Positions 26,931 through 35,121 of a stretch of 64,000 bases of DNA are shown here, piece by piece (position 1 is the first letter of the stretch; every line of letters begins with the position of its first letter). This DNA is from Nodosilinea nodulosa PCC 7104 (GTDB taxonomy: Bacteria > Cyanobacteriota > Cyanobacteriia > Phormidesmidales > Phormidesmidaceae), in NCBI RefSeq assembly GCF_000309385.1, contig NZ_JH976537.1, forward strand, positions 523,426 through 587,425. Direction: 5' to 3'. The position numbers and the translations under genes were made by a program. Below the pieces are notes generated by a model. The model did no database searches. It was not told where the DNA came from and saw only the letters and a program-made list of their open reading frames with translations.

Positions 26931-28430
26931 ATGTTCACCAACCCCCGCGCCAGCGCCAGCCGCACCAACCAAGACCAGGTCGGCAGCCAGCTCCTACAGG
27001 CCCTAGCCCTGGTCTCGGGTGCCCAGATAGAAGGACTACAGCAGACCCGCGATACCCAGGTGGCGCTGGGGGCGCTGCTGCAAACCGAGGCCCAGCGTCT
27101 AGCGAAAAAGTACGGCCCTGACCACGGGCGTGTGCAGCAGATTAGCGCCAGCCTACAGCGCAACGCCACCGCTGTTCAAGACCTGAACGTGGAGCTAGAA
27201 CTTATCATCATTCAGCCGCCCGAGGTGGACGATAAAGCCGCCCTGGTGCAGGGTCGGATCAGCGACCAGAATGGCCAGGGCATCGTTGGGCTGATTGTCT
27301 TTTTGGGGAATGAGGAGCGCAAGGCCTACCGCTTTTTGGGGGCAGCAGAAACCGACCTCTCTGGGTATTACGCCCTCACCATTGCCTCCGACGCCCTGGC
27401 CAAGCTACCGGAGGCCGCCCCCGACGGCGTCTTTTTGACCGTGGGGACGCGCCAGGGCAAGGTGGTCTACCAGGGTTCGGAGGCATTGCAGATCAAGGCG
27501 GGCGATCGCCTTACCCAAGAGGCCACCCTCAACCGCACCGAGCTGAGTACCGACGACACCTGCCCACCCGTCGAGCCGCCGCCGCCCGACACCCGTGACT
27601 GGCTGGTGCGAGGGCAGGTGGTTGAGGCCAGGACTGGGAAGGCGATCGCCGGAGTGCAGGTCAACGCGATCGACAACAACCGCCGCTTTGACGACAAGCT
27701 GGGCTCGGCCATCACCGACGGTCAGGGCGCGTTCCGCATTCCCTACGCCTTTCAAAGCCCTGCCGGAGCGGCACTCGGCCCCGACCTTTACGTAACGGTG
27801 ATCGACGAAAAAGGCCAGCAGCTGTTTTCTTCCCAGGCCGACCTGCGCCGCAACGCCAGTCGGGATGAGGAGTTTAAAGTGGCGATCGCCCCGCAGACCA
27901 CCCCCGAGCAGCCCGATTTGGCCCTCGATGGCTCCGTCATTTGGTTTGAGGCCCGTTCTACCAAAACCCGGCAGGATGACGAACGCCTGAACGGCGATCG
28001 CCTGCTCAAGCTCGCCATCAAGCGCGCCCAAACTTTTCTGCGCCAAACTCCTACCGGCCAGGTTGCCCTGAACGGCTACGCCAGCACCGCAGACGGCAGC
28101 CGCGAAGAAGCCCTGGCGATCTCTCAAAAGCGGGCCGAGGCGGTGCAGGGCTTGCTCGTGCAGTCGAATATTCCAGCGGCTCAGATTTCGGTGACGGCCC
28201 ACGGGTTGAATGCGACCTACGCCGAGGTGCCGCTCAACCAGCGAGTCGAGATTCTGCTCTCGGCGGGCGGGCCGCCGAGCAATCGCCCCGTCCCCGATCC
28301 GGTGATAGCTACCCCCGTTGTCACTCGCCCCGTTGTCGATCCGGTGGTAACCCGCCCGGTGGTCGATCGCCTGGTCACGCGTCCTGGCGTCAGCCCAGTC
28401 AACAATCCGGCCAGCCCCGATCGCCCTTGA
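26931..28430 (+). CDS. OmpA-like domain protein of the CIS cluster
   Basis: The start at 26931 has GAGG six bases upstream and gives 499 residues; upstream in-frame codons read through the C-rich repeat. The first 85 residues are mostly helical. Two carboxypeptidase-regulatory-like beta sandwiches follow (VQGRISDQNGQGIVGLIVFL, and VRGQVVEARTGKAIAGVQV). The C-terminal 120 residues are an OmpA-like domain (RAQTFLRQTPTGQVALNGYA, ALAISQKRAEAVQGLLVQ, NQRVEILLSA), which in other proteins binds peptidoglycan. The tail is a Val/Pro/Arg repeat (VVTRPVVD). No signal peptide is present, so it is cytoplasmic or carried with the particle. Wall contact on firing is a reasonable inference. Confidence 0.7.
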   Translation: MFTNPRASASRTNQDQVGSQLLQALALVSGAQIEGLQQTRDTQVALGALLQTEAQRLAKKYGPDHGRVQQISASLQRNATAVQDLNVELELIIIQPPEVDDKAALVQGRISDQNGQGIVGLIVFLGNEERKAYRFLGAAETDLSGYYALTIASDALAKLPEAAPDGVFLTVGTRQGKVVYQGSEALQIKAGDRLTQEATLNRTELSTDDTCPPVEPPPPDTRDWLVRGQVVEARTGKAIAGVQVNAIDNNRRFDDKLGSAITDGQGAFRIPYAFQSPAGAALGPDLYVTVIDEKGQQLFSSQADLRRNASRDEEFKVAIAPQTTPEQPDLALDGSVIWFEARSTKTRQDDERLNGDRLLKLAIKRAQTFLRQTPTGQVALNGYASTADGSREEALAISQKRAEAVQGLLVQSNIPAAQISVTAHGLNATYAEVPLNQRVEILLSAGGPPSNRPVPDPVIATPVVTRPVVDPVVTRPVVDRLVTRPGVSPVNNPASPDRP

Positions 28431-28441
28431 GAGGTTTCCCT

Positions 28442-30253
28442 ATGGTCCACGCCCTAGCCCAAAAACCCAGCGCCAAGGACGCCGCACCAGCGACGAAGAA
28501 ACCGCCCTCGCCGAGGGTTGCCCCGTCGCTGTCGTCGCCCGGTCTGCTTCTCCAGCGGCAGACAAGCTGCGCCTGCGGCGGAAAATGTCCCCATTGCGAA
28601 AGCAAGCGGGCGCAGCCGTCCAGCTTAAAAATCGGCGCAGCCAGCGATCGCGACGAGCAAGAGGCCGACCGCCTGGCCGAGCAGATTGTGCGCACCTCAG
28701 GGAGACCGACTCAACACCCAGAGTCCGGCGGCGATCGAACCGCCCCCGCCACGGTGCAGGAGGCTCTGCGATCGCCCGGTCAGCCCCTCGATGCAGCCAC
28801 CCGCAACCTCATGGCCCCGCGCCTGGGTCACGATCTGTCCCAGGTGCGGGTGCATACGGGGGCGGCGGCGGCGCGATCGGCGCGGGATGTCAGCGCCAGA
28901 GCCTATACCGTCGGCCAGGACATTGTCTTTGCTAGCCAGGAATATGCCCCGGCCACCACCACGGGCCGCAGGCTGCTGGCCCACGAATTGGTTCACACCG
29001 TGCAGCAGTCCAGCGGCGCAACGGTCCATCTCCAGCGCACCATTGGAGATGGCCACGACCTCCAGTCACCCCGGTTTGCGGGCGATCCTGTGCTGGAGGC
29101 CTGCTTCGACAACGAGCGCCTGCTGCGGTTTGGCAATCAGGGCGCGGCGGTGAGTAAGCTTCAGCAAGCCCTGGTAGACGCTGGCTTTCCGCTGCCGGTG
29201 TTTGGCGTCGATGGTATCTTTAAGTCCGAAACTCGCGCCGCCGTGCAAGACTTTCAGCGATCGCACGGCTTAGATCCCGATGGTCTCGTCGGGCCACTCA
29301 CCATGGCCGCCCTGGATACCCAATTCGCTGCTGCACCGCCGGTCCCGACACCACCGGTCCCGACACCACCAGTTCCGCCAACGCCAGTTCCCCCCACGCC
29401 AGTTCCCCCCACGCCGGTTCCGCCAACGCCAGTTCCACCGACCCCAGTTCCACCAACCCCTGCCCCGCCAACCCCGGTTCCTGAAACTATTACGAGCCAG
29501 ACGGTGGCGACCTCGCCAGGAGCGCAGACCCGCACCACCATTGGCGTAGGCGAGCAAGTCAACCTCACCCATGCCCCCGGCAGCGCCGCCTGGACCACCA
29601 CGGGCGGCACTCTCTCCGCCGCCAGCGGAGTCACGGTCATCCTGACCGCTCCCGACACAGCCCGGACGATCACCGTCACCGCCGGGGCGGCAACCCTGGC
29701 CTTTACCGTCGTTGCCCCCACCTCTGTAACCATGGATCGCCAGCCGGGTACAGGCGTTCAGCACAACGCCAACCGACCCACCTCTGGGATTCAGACGCGG
29801 GTCTTCCTTGGCCCGGATACGGTGAACTTTGGCCAGGCGCGCTATCGCGAGCTGGATGTCGCCGGAACTGGCACCGGAGTCTACTCGTGCAACCCAGCCA
29901 GTGGCGGCCACTGCGGCGCCGGAGGAGGTGGCGCCGCCTGCCCAGATAAAGCGCTAACCAATACCGTAGTGGCAGGTAAAGGAACGCAGTCCGTCCTGGG
30001 AGACTGTGCCCTCTCGGGTGAATGCTGTACAGCCCCGCCGTTTGCAGCGGGAAATATCACCATCAATATTCCCTACGAGTACAAGGTGGGGACTGGTGCA
30101 TTTCACAACTTCACCACAGTAACCCAGGTGCATACCCTGGCCGCCGATGGCTCGACGCTAACCTCCAGCAAAGCCGGGGCAACGGGGTCAGTAACCGTGC
30201 CCGATCCGTCCCTTGCCCTGCCCCAGTGCCCGATTGGGGCATGTCCCCCATAG
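28442..30253 (+). CDS. DUF4157 protein with peptidoglycan-binding domain, candidate CIS cargo
   Basis: The ATG at 28442 follows GAGAGG by seven bases and gives 603 residues. A Lys/Pro/Ser-rich N-terminus precedes CACGGKCPHC (Cys 43, 45, 49, 52). DUF4157 covers about 60-200 with HELVH at 181-185. A PG_binding_1-type domain lies at about 229-295 (VSKLQQALVDAGF, DGIFKSETRAAVQDFQ). Next comes a pentapeptide repeat of PPTPV (about 300-345), then a beta-rich part and a Cys-rich C-terminus (GHCGAGGGGAACPD, SGECC). DUF4157 is strongly associated with eCIS cargo. The peptidoglycan-binding part suggests it acts at a wall. No toxin domain is recognised. Confidence 0.82.
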   Translation: MVHALAQKPSAKDAAPATKKPPSPRVAPSLSSPGLLLQRQTSCACGGKCPHCESKRAQPSSLKIGAASDRDEQEADRLAEQIVRTSGRPTQHPESGGDRTAPATVQEALRSPGQPLDAATRNLMAPRLGHDLSQVRVHTGAAAARSARDVSARAYTVGQDIVFASQEYAPATTTGRRLLAHELVHTVQQSSGATVHLQRTIGDGHDLQSPRFAGDPVLEACFDNERLLRFGNQGAAVSKLQQALVDAGFPLPVFGVDGIFKSETRAAVQDFQRSHGLDPDGLVGPLTMAALDTQFAAAPPVPTPPVPTPPVPPTPVPPTPVPPTPVPPTPVPPTPVPPTPAPPTPVPETITSQTVATSPGAQTRTTIGVGEQVNLTHAPGSAAWTTTGGTLSAASGVTVILTAPDTARTITVTAGAATLAFTVVAPTSVTMDRQPGTGVQHNANRPTSGIQTRVFLGPDTVNFGQARYRELDVAGTGTGVYSCNPASGGHCGAGGGGAACPDKALTNTVVAGKGTQSVLGDCALSGECCTAPPFAAGNITINIPYEYKVGTGAFHNFTTVTQVHTLAADGSTLTSSKAGATGSVTVPDPSLALPQCPIGACPP

Positions 30254-30257
30254 CAAT

Positions 30258-30881
30258 ATGCTCTACGTCTCGATGGCGACAGGATGGTTGTTGGGTATCG
30301 GCTGCATTTTGGTTTTACCGTTGGCAGAGCAGGCCTTGGGCACTATGGATTTTACAGATCAGCACTTAGCAGAAAACTTGGCCGCCTTCGAAGCCAATCA
30401 AGATCCTGCGTCGATATACCAGGCCCTGGAGCTGATCGAAGCCTCAGAGCGCGATATTCACATTGGAGACACCGCAGCACGCCAGCGGGCCGTTGAGCGG
30501 CGACTGCGCTTTTTTGCGGCGCTGGATCGGGCGATCGACCCCAGCTGGAATCCTGAAAACCTACCCGTTCGGGGCGCAGCGCCGCCGCCGACCGATGGCA
30601 TCGTTTATTCCTCTGGGGAGGTCGATCCGGCGACCATTTCAGATCCGGCGGTGCGGGCCGACTACGAGCGCGCCCTCCAGGCCAGCAAAGACTACGAGCG
30701 GTGGTACGACGCCCAGTTTCAGCTGCGGCAGATAGACGATCGCGCCATGCGCTTCTTCGCGCTATTTTTGAGCGAGAAATACACCCACTCAGCGGCAGAT
30801 CGGCAGGAGTTTGAGGCCCTGCTGGCCGCCTCGCCCGTGAACCCAGTGCGTAAAGAGCGGCTGCGGGCGATCGCCCCCTAA
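30258..30881 (+). CDS. Unknown protein with N-terminal hydrophobic segment
   Basis: The ATG at 30258 gives 207 residues. The start MLYVSMATGWLLGIGCILVL is a membrane segment or signal peptide; a lipobox reading (GIGC) is weak. The rest is mainly helical and charged (SIYQALELIEASERDI, RRLRFFAALDRAI, KDYERWYDAQFQLRQI). No family is recognised. It starts five bases after the DUF4157 gene. An exported protein beside a candidate cargo gene could be an immunity protein or an accessory, but nothing in the sequence proves this. Confidence 0.6.
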   Translation: MLYVSMATGWLLGIGCILVLPLAEQALGTMDFTDQHLAENLAAFEANQDPASIYQALELIEASERDIHIGDTAARQRAVERRLRFFAALDRAIDPSWNPENLPVRGAAPPPTDGIVYSSGEVDPATISDPAVRADYERALQASKDYERWYDAQFQLRQIDDRAMRFFALFLSEKYTHSAADRQEFEALLAASPVNPVRKERLRAIAP

Positions 30882-30945
30882 ACCCATGCCAATCGAGCCT
30901 GTCTACAGCAGCGCTTAATTGCCCCGTCGAACGTCGACCAAGCCG

Positions 30946-31830
30946 ATGAGAACCCTAACCGCCAGACCACCCATCCCAGCTGCGCCGCCGCCGCGACCAG
31001 GGAAACGAAGCCGTCTCCCCACCGTCTCCCTCGCCGGGGTTTCCCGGTCTCCAAATCAATGCGCCTGCGGCGGTCACTGCCCTCGCTGCCGTCAGGCTGA
31101 AGCCCCGCCCCACGGCCTGAGCCAGGCCGGGCGGCCCCAGAACCAAAATCAAAACCAGAACCAAAACCAGAACCAGAGCGCAAATACCGCCGCCCCGACC
31201 CGCTGTGGCACCACCCCCAGCGGCGACCCGCTGGGGCCGACCAACGACCTCAATCGTCGCGGCCAGTTGCGCAAGCGGCCCAAACTCTGCCACGCCCAGT
31301 TCTCCAACCTAGAGCTGGGGCTGAATGAGGCCAAACCCGGCCTGCGGGGGGTAAACAAAGGCTCTATTCAGGTGGCTGCCCCCCAGGGTTTAGTCGCGGC
31401 GCTGACGGGATGCGATCCGGAATGCCTGGTTTTCCGGCAGTTTGTCAAAATCCGCCAGTTTGAAAACGGCCAGCCCGTCGCCGGCCCAATCGAGTCCTGT
31501 AATACAGCCATTCCCGCCAGCAACACGGGAACGAGCTTTTACGAGGAAGCCACCCACTGCTTTGTCAACGCTACCCCAGGGGCCGGAACCCTCTCCTGGG
31601 ATGACGCGCCGGGGCGCATGTGGCCCAGCCCAGGGGCAGAACCCACCTTTGCCCGGTATGACTTCACCGTGCGCGTCATGATCTGGGACAGCTGCCTGGG
31701 CATCCCCAATCAGACCATGGAAGGCTCCTTGACCCTGCTGAAGAATGGCGCACACCAGTCTGCTGCGGTGACTTCTTTCCGCGCGATCGGCAATGACTTT
31801 TCCGCCATCAGTCCAACGGCAACCTGCTGA
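30946..31830 (+). CDS. CxCGGxCPxC protein with Asn-Gln repeat, candidate cargo
   Basis: The chosen ATG (30946) gives 294 residues; an in-frame TTG at 30919 is possible, and neither has a good Shine-Dalgarno. A Pro/Arg-rich N-terminus leads to CACGGHCPRC (Cys 39, 41, 45, 48), the same motif at the same depth as in the two DUF4157 proteins of this locus. An Asn-Gln dipeptide repeat follows at about 65-77. The rest (about 85-294) has no DUF4157, includes several Cys and resembles a single strand-rich domain (GLVAALTGCDPECLVFRQFV, ARYDFTVRVMIWDSC). Function is unknown. Motif and position support cargo or a cargo-linked protein. Confidence 0.65.
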   Translation: MRTLTARPPIPAAPPPRPGKRSRLPTVSLAGVSRSPNQCACGGHCPRCRQAEAPPHGLSQAGRPQNQNQNQNQNQNQSANTAAPTRCGTTPSGDPLGPTNDLNRRGQLRKRPKLCHAQFSNLELGLNEAKPGLRGVNKGSIQVAAPQGLVAALTGCDPECLVFRQFVKIRQFENGQPVAGPIESCNTAIPASNTGTSFYEEATHCFVNATPGAGTLSWDDAPGRMWPSPGAEPTFARYDFTVRVMIWDSCLGIPNQTMEGSLTLLKNGAHQSAAVTSFRAIGNDFSAISPTATC

Positions 31831-31886
31831 CCAAAAAGGCGCATCACTGTTTACACACCCCAGCCATAACCGAGGCGGTACCCCAA

Positions 31887-33749
31887 ATGCCCCATGGATG
31901 CATCCACCCAGCCCTTGACAAAGCCAAAGCGCCCAGGTCCCCAGCCTCACCGTTGCCCGTGGTTGCCCCCTTCGCCAGTGAGCCGCTGCTCGCGCGTAAG
32001 TCCACCTGCGCCTGCGGTGGCGGGTGTCCCCGCTGCCAGAGCGGGCAGGCGATCGCCCCCAGCCCCCAGACGAAGCTCAGGGTGAGTAATCCGGGCGATC
32101 GCGGCGAACGCGAAGCCGATCGCATCGCCGCCCAGGTCGTGGGTCTGCCAGCCCCTTCAACGCCCCATTCCCCAGCGGATTCTCCAACCGTCCCCCCGGT
32201 GGTCTACAGCGTTTTAAGCTCGCCCGGCCAGCCGCTCGAACCGGCCACTCGCACCGCTATGGAGCAGCACTTCGGCCAAGATTTCTCCAGGGTGCGGGTG
32301 CATACTGGAGCCGCCGCCGCCCAATCGGCAGAGGCAATAAACGCCAATGCCTACACAGTGGGAGACAACATTGTGTTTAACGCTGGACAGCTGGCACCAG
32401 CAACGCAGACGGGACAGCTGTTAATCGCCCACGAGCTGGCCCACGTGGTGCAGCCAGCGGGTCAGCAATTAGTCCAGAGAGACGAGAAGCCGCCTCAACC
32501 GGGAACCGCCGCTGCCGCCCCCCACCTGGAGCGCCAGGATTCCACCCAGGGGGAGCCCTGCGCCTGCTTAATCGTGATCCACAACAACGAGCGCAAAGCC
32601 CGGCAAACCGCTCAGTTAATGCACCAGCACTGCGCCTACAACCTGCTCCTGATGGAGCCGGACAACAAAGACCGAGAGCTGGGCCTACCGTGCATCGACT
32701 CGGCCCGCAGCAAGCACCCCAAAGACCCTAACGAGTGCTTTCCGCCCGAGATTGCCGAGCAGTGCATCAACGACGAGGCCTCCTGCGAGCAGTTTTTGAA
32801 AGACAGTGCTGGCTCCAAAAAAGCCGCCGACATCATGAAGTTTATGGAAATTTCGCTCTTCCTCAGCATCAAAAAATGCTCCAAGGACTTTTCTCTGCCT
32901 GTGGTGGCATTACACAACAATGACATTGAAGATACCAAACGATATCTGGACAAAAAAGACGCTGCCGACGTCGGCAGCCTCAAGCAGGATGTTGACAAAA
33001 GCAAAAAGGAGACCGGCGAAGATAAAATCAAGGCGCTAAAAGACGAGCTAGACCGTAAATTTGGCAAAGAAGAATTCAAGATTGGTAAGCAAACATTCAC
33101 GATTCGCAAGCTGCTGATGGATACACCCGGCAAGACAAACATCTTTCGCTGGTGTGCTTCGGATGCGCTGTCGAAATGCCACATTGGCGATCCGGATAAT
33201 CCTGACAACGTCGTTTGGGTGACTAACTCAAAAGATTTTGACAAGCTGAGCAAAAAGGATGTCAATGTTGCCCTCCAGTCCGATGCATCCAGCGCCATAG
33301 GCACAGATGCAGAAACTGATTTATCAACGCTGTTCCCGACTGTTCAAGAAAAGCTCGGCAATAAATTTGATCAAACTATTAGCAATGCCGAAAAAGGGAT
33401 GGTCAAAGACCTCGAGGAATTAGTTAATATACTATTAAACTTTATCGACACCAGCAGCGATCAGGATAGTTTTGATGGGTTGCTGGTTCTTGTTTTTGAC
33501 ATTGTGAAACTAAGTCTGCGAGAGCAGCAAATTAAAGCGGCTCAGAAAGGAAAGGCCGCTCTTCAAAACATTCGCTATATCAATATCGAGACGCCTCACA
33601 ACCTGCCCAAGAAAACCAGTAGCGAAGTTGCCGTTCAAAACTATGACGTCATCGCCGAGGTTTTAAAGCAGCTGGGCTTGCACTGCTGCGGCAAAGATGC
33701 GCCCCAGGCGGAAAAAGCCATCAGGCAAGGGCTAGAAAAAGTTAGCTGA
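31887..33749 (+). CDS. DUF4157 protein with AT-rich C-terminal enzyme-like domain, candidate toxin cargo
   Basis: The 620-residue protein has CACGGGCPRC near the N-terminus (Cys 41, 43, 47, 50), then DUF4157 at about 65-200 with HELAH at 182-186. The C-terminal part (about 225-620) is different in character: it starts CLIVIHNNERKAR (HNNE at 232-235), continues KHPKDPNECF and VVALHNND (His 343), and includes VWVTNSKDFDKL, VNVALQ and RYINIETPHN. HxxE plus a later His is the metal-ligand order of M14-like carboxypeptidases, and the other segments resemble a hypothetical family I recall with DPNRMF and LHNN motifs. The DNA becomes clearly AT-richer after about 32820, suggesting an acquired payload. 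Confidence 0.75.
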   Translation: MPHGCIHPALDKAKAPRSPASPLPVVAPFASEPLLARKSTCACGGGCPRCQSGQAIAPSPQTKLRVSNPGDRGEREADRIAAQVVGLPAPSTPHSPADSPTVPPVVYSVLSSPGQPLEPATRTAMEQHFGQDFSRVRVHTGAAAAQSAEAINANAYTVGDNIVFNAGQLAPATQTGQLLIAHELAHVVQPAGQQLVQRDEKPPQPGTAAAAPHLERQDSTQGEPCACLIVIHNNERKARQTAQLMHQHCAYNLLLMEPDNKDRELGLPCIDSARSKHPKDPNECFPPEIAEQCINDEASCEQFLKDSAGSKKAADIMKFMEISLFLSIKKCSKDFSLPVVALHNNDIEDTKRYLDKKDAADVGSLKQDVDKSKKETGEDKIKALKDELDRKFGKEEFKIGKQTFTIRKLLMDTPGKTNIFRWCASDALSKCHIGDPDNPDNVVWVTNSKDFDKLSKKDVNVALQSDASSAIGTDAETDLSTLFPTVQEKLGNKFDQTISNAEKGMVKDLEELVNILLNFIDTSSDQDSFDGLLVLVFDIVKLSLREQQIKAAQKGKAALQNIRYINIETPHNLPKKTSSEVAVQNYDVIAEVLKQLGLHCCGKDAPQAEKAIRQGLEKVS

Positions 33750-33879
33750 GCTGGTGGCCCCACCACTCAATTGATGTTGTAGGGTGTTCGCGGCAGGTGG
33801 GAGGTTTGCGCCCTGGGATAGAGATGTTCTTCGTTCATGCGTTGTAGGCTCGTATCCTAGCCTGCGATCGCAGAAGCCC

Positions 33880-34302
33880 ATGATTTCCTTTTCACCGATT
33901 CCCTGGATTGCGGTTTTAGGCCGCCTGGGTATAGCCGTTGCCCTGGGGGCTTCGATTGGGGTCGATCGAGAATACAGCCAAAAAGCGGCGGGTTTGCGCA
34001 CTAATATGCTGGTGGCGCTGGGGGCAGCACTGTTTATTTTAGTCACCATTCAAAGCGGCATGGCCCAGGCCGACAGCACGGCCCTGGCGCGCAGTCTTCA
34101 GGGGGTGATTACGGGGGTAGGTTTTGTTGGTGCAGGCTCTATTTTGCGCACAGGGCGGGTGCGGGGGCTGACCTCGGCGACGGCGATTTGGGTGTCGGCG
34201 GGGGTTGGTTTGGCTGCCGGACTGGGTCAGTGGCAGCTGGGCCTGTTGGGCACAGGGCTAGCCCTGATGATCTTGCGACTGCTGAAGTTTGCCGAAGACT
34301 GA
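33880..34302 (+). CDS. MgtC/SapB family membrane protein
   Basis: The ATG at 33880 gives 140 residues. The family signature is plain: RLGIAVALGASIGVDRE, then KAAGLRTNMLVALGAALF, GVGFVGAGSILR and VRGLTSATAIWVSAGVGLAAG, covering four predicted membrane helices. MgtC-like proteins bind or regulate membrane ATPases and help growth at low magnesium in some bacteria; the partner here is unknown. A P-type ATPase is encoded 3 kb downstream but not adjacent. It is the first non-CIS gene after the cargo region. Confidence 0.85.
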   Translation: MISFSPIPWIAVLGRLGIAVALGASIGVDREYSQKAAGLRTNMLVALGAALFILVTIQSGMAQADSTALARSLQGVITGVGFVGAGSILRTGRVRGLTSATAIWVSAGVGLAAGLGQWQLGLLGTGLALMILRLLKFAED

Positions 34303-34671
34303 ATCTGGCAGCGGCCCTCCGTTTTCCTAAGTTTTCCCAGCTTTAGATCAGGCAGAGTTTGCTGCTGATCAAGCGTGGACAGTGCCCATACTTTCGGCCC
34401 CAATACCCTTGACCCCTGACCAATATATACCGATCAGGTGATGGATTTTGCTTTCCCCCATTGCTACGGTGATGGTGCCCATGATGGGTAAAAAACAGGG
34501 CGCTAAAACTGCCGATCTAAAGCTGCCGATATTGATGGGACAAAGGTGGTTGGAGGCGCGTTTTTCGGCTCCATCAATCCTCCATCAATAAATTATAAAG
34601 CGATTCGACAATACATCGTTTAGCTCTAAAAGTCGTTTGGCCCCAGTCGTTTAGACCCAATTTCGAGAGAT
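34303..34671. other. Gene-free region upstream of DUF6335 gene
   Basis: About 370 bases with no credible gene. The last 100 bases are AT-rich (AATAAATTATAAAG near 34585) and probably hold the promoter for the downstream pair. Short direct repeats of GTCGTTT lie near 34631 and 34647. I see no RNA gene or known riboswitch. Confidence 0.5.
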
Positions 34672-35112
34672 ATGACTCAAAAGAATTCCATGAACCCGAA
34701 GCAATCTGCTGCCGAGCCATCTCGCACCCCGGCGGCTGACATGGCTCCACCCCCGGCCAACGGAGAGGTCATTCATCTGCCCCCCAGTCAGGCGGCGATC
34801 GAAGCGGCCCGCACGGGGCGGGAGGAAAGCAGCGATCGCCTGGGGGCTGAGGTACCCACCAGCAGCTATGCCGAGGCCGAGCAACCGCTGACGGCGGGAG
34901 ATGCCGACGCGATCGCAGCGCGGGCCAGCACCGTCGGCGAAGAGGCGATCGGGGGCACCACACCCACCCCCGATCAAAACAACATAGACGACATTGGTGC
35001 CGCTGTGGGCGTCAGCACCCAGCCCGAGCATCCGGTCGGGGTGCTCAACAAAATGAACCGCCGGGATGACAACCGATTCGAGCTCGACCCTGACTCCAAG
35101 GATCCCCAGTAG
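34672..35112 (+). CDS. DUF6335 family protein
   Basis: The 146-residue protein has the pattern of a small family common in cyanobacteria: GEVIHLPPSQ, SYAEAEQPLTAGDADA, VGEEAIGGTTPTPDQNNID and a C-terminal RFELDPDSKDP. It is acidic and partly disordered, with no membrane segment. GAGAG precedes the start. It is followed nine bases after its stop by the CHAD gene, so the two are likely co-transcribed. Family function is unknown. Confidence 0.8.
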   Translation: MTQKNSMNPKQSAAEPSRTPAADMAPPPANGEVIHLPPSQAAIEAARTGREESSDRLGAEVPTSSYAEAEQPLTAGDADAIAARASTVGEEAIGGTTPTPDQNNIDDIGAAVGVSTQPEHPVGVLNKMNRRDDNRFELDPDSKDPQ

Positions 35113-35121
35113 GCAGTCTTC

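Noticed and set aside
29254-29911. Glycine-rich minus-strand frames opposite the DUF4157 gene
   Set aside because: The Gly/Val/Trp repeats are simply the reverse of the PPTPV-coding repeat.
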